From Bifidobacterium saguinibicoloris (GTDB lineage: Bacteria; Actinomycetota; Actinomycetes; Actinomycetales; Bifidobacteriaceae): 64,000 bases of DNA. Of the stretch, positions 61,887 through 64,000 are shown in pieces. Below the pieces are notes generated by a model. The model saw only the letters and a program-made list of their open reading frames with translations. It was not told the DNA's origin and did not search any database. Where the stretch lies: contig NZ_JAHBBF010000006.1 of NCBI RefSeq assembly GCF_019331725.1, positions 81,490 through 145,489 of the forward strand, read 5' to 3'. Position 1 is the stretch's first letter. Each line of letters opens with the position of its first letter. A program made the translations under genes and the position numbers.

Positions 61887-62209
61887 CCTGTGTGGATATG
61901 GAGAGGGCCGCGAGTGTTGCAGCACCCGCAGCCCGAATGAGTTCCAGCCCTTGCACCGACCAGAACGCAATGCCCACGGTACCCCGGTTCACCCCGGACA
62001 CGCTAGCCGAGGCGCGCGGACTGACCCGCACGGCCACGGAGACCGTGGTGGCGTCCGTCCTCGACGTGCCGGTGGCCCGGCTTCGGACGTGGCGTTCCCA
62101 AGGCATCGGCCCGGTGTTCGACACTCTGGTGAACGGCCAGATCGTCTACGAGAAGAACGCGGTTCTCGCGTTCATCCACAGGAACATGAACCGGAAGGCG
62201 GCGGCGTGA
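61883..62209 (+). CDS. Second small HTH (excisionase-like) protein
   Basis: 108 residues. Its last 65 residues repeat the same pattern as the gene before: VASVLDVPVARLRTWRSQGI, then VFDTLVNGQIVYEKNAVLAF. The first 40 residues are low-complexity and an internal ATG (MPTVPRF) may be the true start. Its ATG overlaps the upstream stop (ATGA) with GGTGG upstream. Two tandem proteins of this type suggest one Xis and one regulator. Confidence 0.6.
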   Translation: MTCVDMERAASVAAPAARMSSSPCTDQNAMPTVPRFTPDTLAEARGLTRTATETVVASVLDVPVARLRTWRSQGIGPVFDTLVNGQIVYEKNAVLAFIHRNMNRKAAA

Positions 62210-62583
62210 TGGACAGGGAACCCAACATGCTGCATCATCTCGCGTTCCTGCTCGCGCTCACCGGCGCCGGCTTGTCGCTCGTCCACTGGTGGATCCCGGC
62301 GTTCACGCTCGAAGGCATCGCCGTCCCCATCGTCCTCATCGCCAACCATCCGAAGGAGGTAGCCGCATGGCTCGCCGCACTGAACCATCGTATCCGCACC
62401 GGTATCTCACATGCGTTGCTGACTATCGCCGCTATCTCAACCGCATGCGCGAGGCGCGTGGACGCGAGGCAGACGGCGAGTGGCCGCAGGGCACGCGGGA
62501 CCTGTACAACAATCCCGCCACAGCCGCATACAACAAGGCCCTTGCCCACGCGCTTGCCGCCGCTTGGAGGTGAACCACGATGA
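62209..62583 (+). CDS. Small membrane protein of the element
   Basis: 124 residues if read to 62583. The first 55 are convincing: two hydrophobic segments (HHLAFLLALTGAGLSLVHWW and EGIAVPIVLIA). The ATG overlaps the upstream stop (TGATG). The last 60 residues are Arg/Pro-rich and overlap another ORF (62367-62573) in a different frame that has a much better ribosome binding site. Only the N-terminal part is firmly supported. Function unknown. Confidence 0.45.
   Translation: MDREPNMLHHLAFLLALTGAGLSLVHWWIPAFTLEGIAVPIVLIANHPKEVAAWLAALNHRIRTGISHALLTIAAISTACARRVDARQTASGRRARGTCTTIPPQPHTTRPLPTRLPPLGGEPR
62367..62573 (+). CDS. Small basic protein, nested out of frame
   Basis: 68 residues with an excellent site (AAGGAGG, 7 bases before ATG). 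The sequence has HRYLTCVADYRRYLNRMREA, then WPQGTRDLYNNPATAAYNKALAHAL. It lies wholly inside the 3' part of the preceding frame and ends at 62573, with GGAGG for the next gene formed by its last codons. Helical, no recognised domain. Confidence 0.55.
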   Translation: MARRTEPSYPHRYLTCVADYRRYLNRMREARGREADGEWPQGTRDLYNNPATAAYNKALAHALAAAWR

Positions 62584-63740
62584 CCACGAAGACACGGCCG
62601 ACCATGCCGAGCGTGTCCGATCTGGCCACGACGGCGATTGTGGAGAACGCCATGCATCTCGATTTCCCCTCGACGGAGGACGCCATGCTGCCAGGACGAC
62701 ACCCCATGTTCTCCATTGCCTCTCAGGTGGCGAAGACCGCGCCAAGGTTCCTCGACTATCCAATGTTGCCGGTCGGCGTGCTCACGTTGATTGCAGGGCG
62801 CGCCGGTGTGAGCAAGTCCACGCTCAGCCTCTACCGGGCGGCGCTCGCCACGCGCGGACGTTTGGCAGGCAAGTGGAAAGGCCAACCCGTCAACGTGTGC
62901 ATCTCAGGCATCGAGGACAGTGAATCGATGCAGCGTATGAGGCTCGAGGCCGAAGACGCCGACCTCGACCGCGTGACGTTCCTCAGCATGGCCGACGAAC
63001 ACGGCCAGACCGGGGTACGACTGCCCGACGATCTGGACACGCTCGCCCCCGAGTTCCGCCGCCGCGACATCCGCCTATGGGTCATCGACCCCATCACGAG
63101 CGCGATGGACGGCGACAGCAACAAGCGGGACGACGTGCGCGCGGCGCTCGATCCGTTGGCGAAGTTCGCTTCGGACCTCGACATGGCCGTGGTCGGTATC
63201 CTGCATTTCAGCAAGGGCGGCGGCTACGCCAGTGACAAGATCAGCGGCTCGCACGCGTTCCGAGACGCCGTGCGTTCGCTGCTCACCGTGGCGCGCGACG
63301 ACGAGGACGGTACATGCGTCGTGACCATCGACAAGTCCAGCTATACCACCGAGCAGAACACCAGCTATTCGTACGGGCTTATCTCGCATGACGTGAGGGA
63401 CGACACCGGGCACGTGTTCGGCGTGCCCAAAATCACCGGTTTCATGCCGACCGAACGCACGGTGAACGAGGTCATCAACAAGAACATCAACGCGGGCGTT
63501 CCCGAACCAAGGCGCGCGGGGCGTGGTGAGGTTGCGGACTGGCTTGCAGACTGGCTCACCGAACACGGCCCGACACCATTCAACAAGCTGGAAGACGCAG
63601 CCGGGAAAGCCGGTTACACCGCCGCCCAGCTTCGCAAGGTCAGGGAACGCAACCCCGGTCTAATCGCCACGGCGCGAGACCCCAACCATGTCGGGCGCGG
63701 CATCGGATACATCTGGAGTCTGAACGATGACGCCGATTAG
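62580..63740 (+). CDS. RepA-like RecA-fold ATPase (AAA_25)
   Basis: 386 residues. Walker A variant GRAGVSKST after PVGVLTLIA, CISGIEDSESMQRMRLEAED, Walker B RLWVIDPITSAMDGDSNKRDDV and the VVGILHFSKGGGY strand are typical of RepA-type hexameric helicases of plasmids and phages. A winged-helix-like C-terminal end (TPFNKLEDAAGKAGYTAAQL) may bind DNA. Probably replication helicase or loader of the element. Its ATG overlaps the upstream frame (ATGA). Confidence 0.83.
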   Translation: MTTKTRPTMPSVSDLATTAIVENAMHLDFPSTEDAMLPGRHPMFSIASQVAKTAPRFLDYPMLPVGVLTLIAGRAGVSKSTLSLYRAALATRGRLAGKWKGQPVNVCISGIEDSESMQRMRLEAEDADLDRVTFLSMADEHGQTGVRLPDDLDTLAPEFRRRDIRLWVIDPITSAMDGDSNKRDDVRAALDPLAKFASDLDMAVVGILHFSKGGGYASDKISGSHAFRDAVRSLLTVARDDEDGTCVVTIDKSSYTTEQNTSYSYGLISHDVRDDTGHVFGVPKITGFMPTERTVNEVINKNINAGVPEPRRAGRGEVADWLADWLTEHGPTPFNKLEDAAGKAGYTAAQLRKVRERNPGLIATARDPNHVGRGIGYIWSLNDDAD

Positions 63741-63864
63741 TACCCGCGACCACCTTATGCACGAAGGGGTAGTAATCGGGACAGTATTCAACCCCAATGA
63801 TTGCAACGGTTTCATTACTGCCCTGATTACTACCCCGTACCACACCCCCGCGCGCGGGGCATGA
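63727..63864 (+). CDS. Possible 45-residue protein of the element
   Basis: Starts inside the end of the RepA-like gene (14-base overlap). It encodes a short sequence including VVIGTVFNPNDCNGFITALI. A strong inverted repeat runs through it, so it may instead be a structural element. No ribosome binding site of note. Confidence 0.3.
   Translation: MTPISTRDHLMHEGVVIGTVFNPNDCNGFITALITTPYHTPARGA
63766..63836. repeat. Inverted repeat after the RepA-like gene
   Basis: GGGGTAGTAATCGGG (63766-63780) and CCTGATTACTACCCC (63822-63836) are inverted copies with one mismatch, 41 bases apart. The position after a replication-type gene makes an origin-like or regulatory role possible. Confidence 0.5.
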
Positions 63865-63879
63865 ATCGGAGGCCACCCA

Positions 63880-64000
63880 ATGAACCCCATAGTCCTGCAT
63901 CTCACGCACCAGCTTGCGGACCATAGCGCGGGCATGACCTTGTGTGGTAGGCGCATCGTCACCAACCGGGCGGTCACCACCGAGGTAGAGGCCGGCATGC
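63880..64000 (+). CDS. Partial gene at the right edge
   Basis: ATG with GGAGG 6 bases upstream. It reads 40 codons (NPIVLHLTHQLADHSAGMTL, then RRIVTNRAVTTEVEAGM) to the window end without a stop. Not recognised; too short to assign. Confidence 0.5.
   Translation, partial: MNPIVLHLTHQLADHSAGMTLCGRRIVTNRAVTTEVEAGM

Larger units (their letters stand above)
59435..64000. mobile_element. Left end of an integrative element or prophage at tRNA-Arg
   Basis: Immediately behind tRNA-Arg come a tyrosine integrase, a repressor, excisionase-like HTH proteins and a RepA-like ATPase in the order typical of temperate phages and integrative plasmids of bifidobacteria. Genes are tightly packed with ATGA overlaps. 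The element runs off the right edge, so the second attachment site cannot be seen and the type (phage or plasmid-like) is undecided. Confidence 0.85.

Overview
The window looks like a chromosome segment of a high-GC actinobacterium, most likely Bifidobacterium or a close relative. This rests on the ThiE-ThiC fusion, the single-chain 1250-residue PurL, the EF-P, EF-Tu and ribosomal protein sequences, an actinobacterial-type LexA box, and the gene order rpsL-rpsG-fusA-tuf followed by efp-nusB-carA-carB-gmk. The genus is an inference from recognised protein families, because no database search could be run.

Layout. 1-9970: glycyl-tRNA synthetase; a TPP riboswitch ahead of thiM and a fused thiE-thiC; a short Cdc48-like AAA+ ATPase; thiD with a YkoF/MTH1187-type thiamine-binding protein; and an MFS transporter. 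10031-22202 (all minus strand): gmk fused to an OMP-decarboxylase-like domain that has lost its catalytic motif, then carB, carA, nusB, efp, tuf, fusA, rpsG and rpsL. 22530-23300: tRNA-His and a candidate structured non-coding RNA of about 320 nt. 23300-33010: a threonine-aldolase-like enzyme, a GT4 glycosyltransferase and an aminotransferase, then purT, purC and purL. 33288-39607: two paralogous divergent cassettes. Each has a nearly identical XRE-type regulator on the plus strand, and on the minus strand a conserved leader segment followed by envelope or unknown genes (FxLYD lipoprotein plus DUF4230; zinc-ribbon protein plus SPFH-SHOCT protein). A deoxyinosine glycosylase gene lies between them. 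39644-41570: a LexA-controlled Y-family polymerase with a small partner. 41718-45749: purF-purM-purD. 45916-50728: aldehyde dehydrogenase, an LTA-synthase-like enzyme and a zinc-binding lipoprotein under a Zur-like box. 50946-53067: a Fur/Zur regulator, then purK and purE. 53326-59161: a DXS-like enzyme and a MacB-type ABC operon. 59435 to the end: the left end of an integrative element or prophage inserted at tRNA-Arg(TCT), with integrase, repressor, two excisionase-like proteins and a RepA-like ATPase.

Functionally the window is rich in nucleotide and cofactor synthesis. It holds eight purine genes in separate blocks (purT; purC; purL; purFMD; purEK), two enzymes of carbamoyl phosphate synthesis, and a nearly complete pyrimidine arm of thiamine synthesis. 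The most unusual parts are the duplicated XRE cassettes, the pseudo-PyrF-Gmk fusion, the unassigned structured RNA, and the paired operators of the integrative element, whose centres are 84 bp apart.
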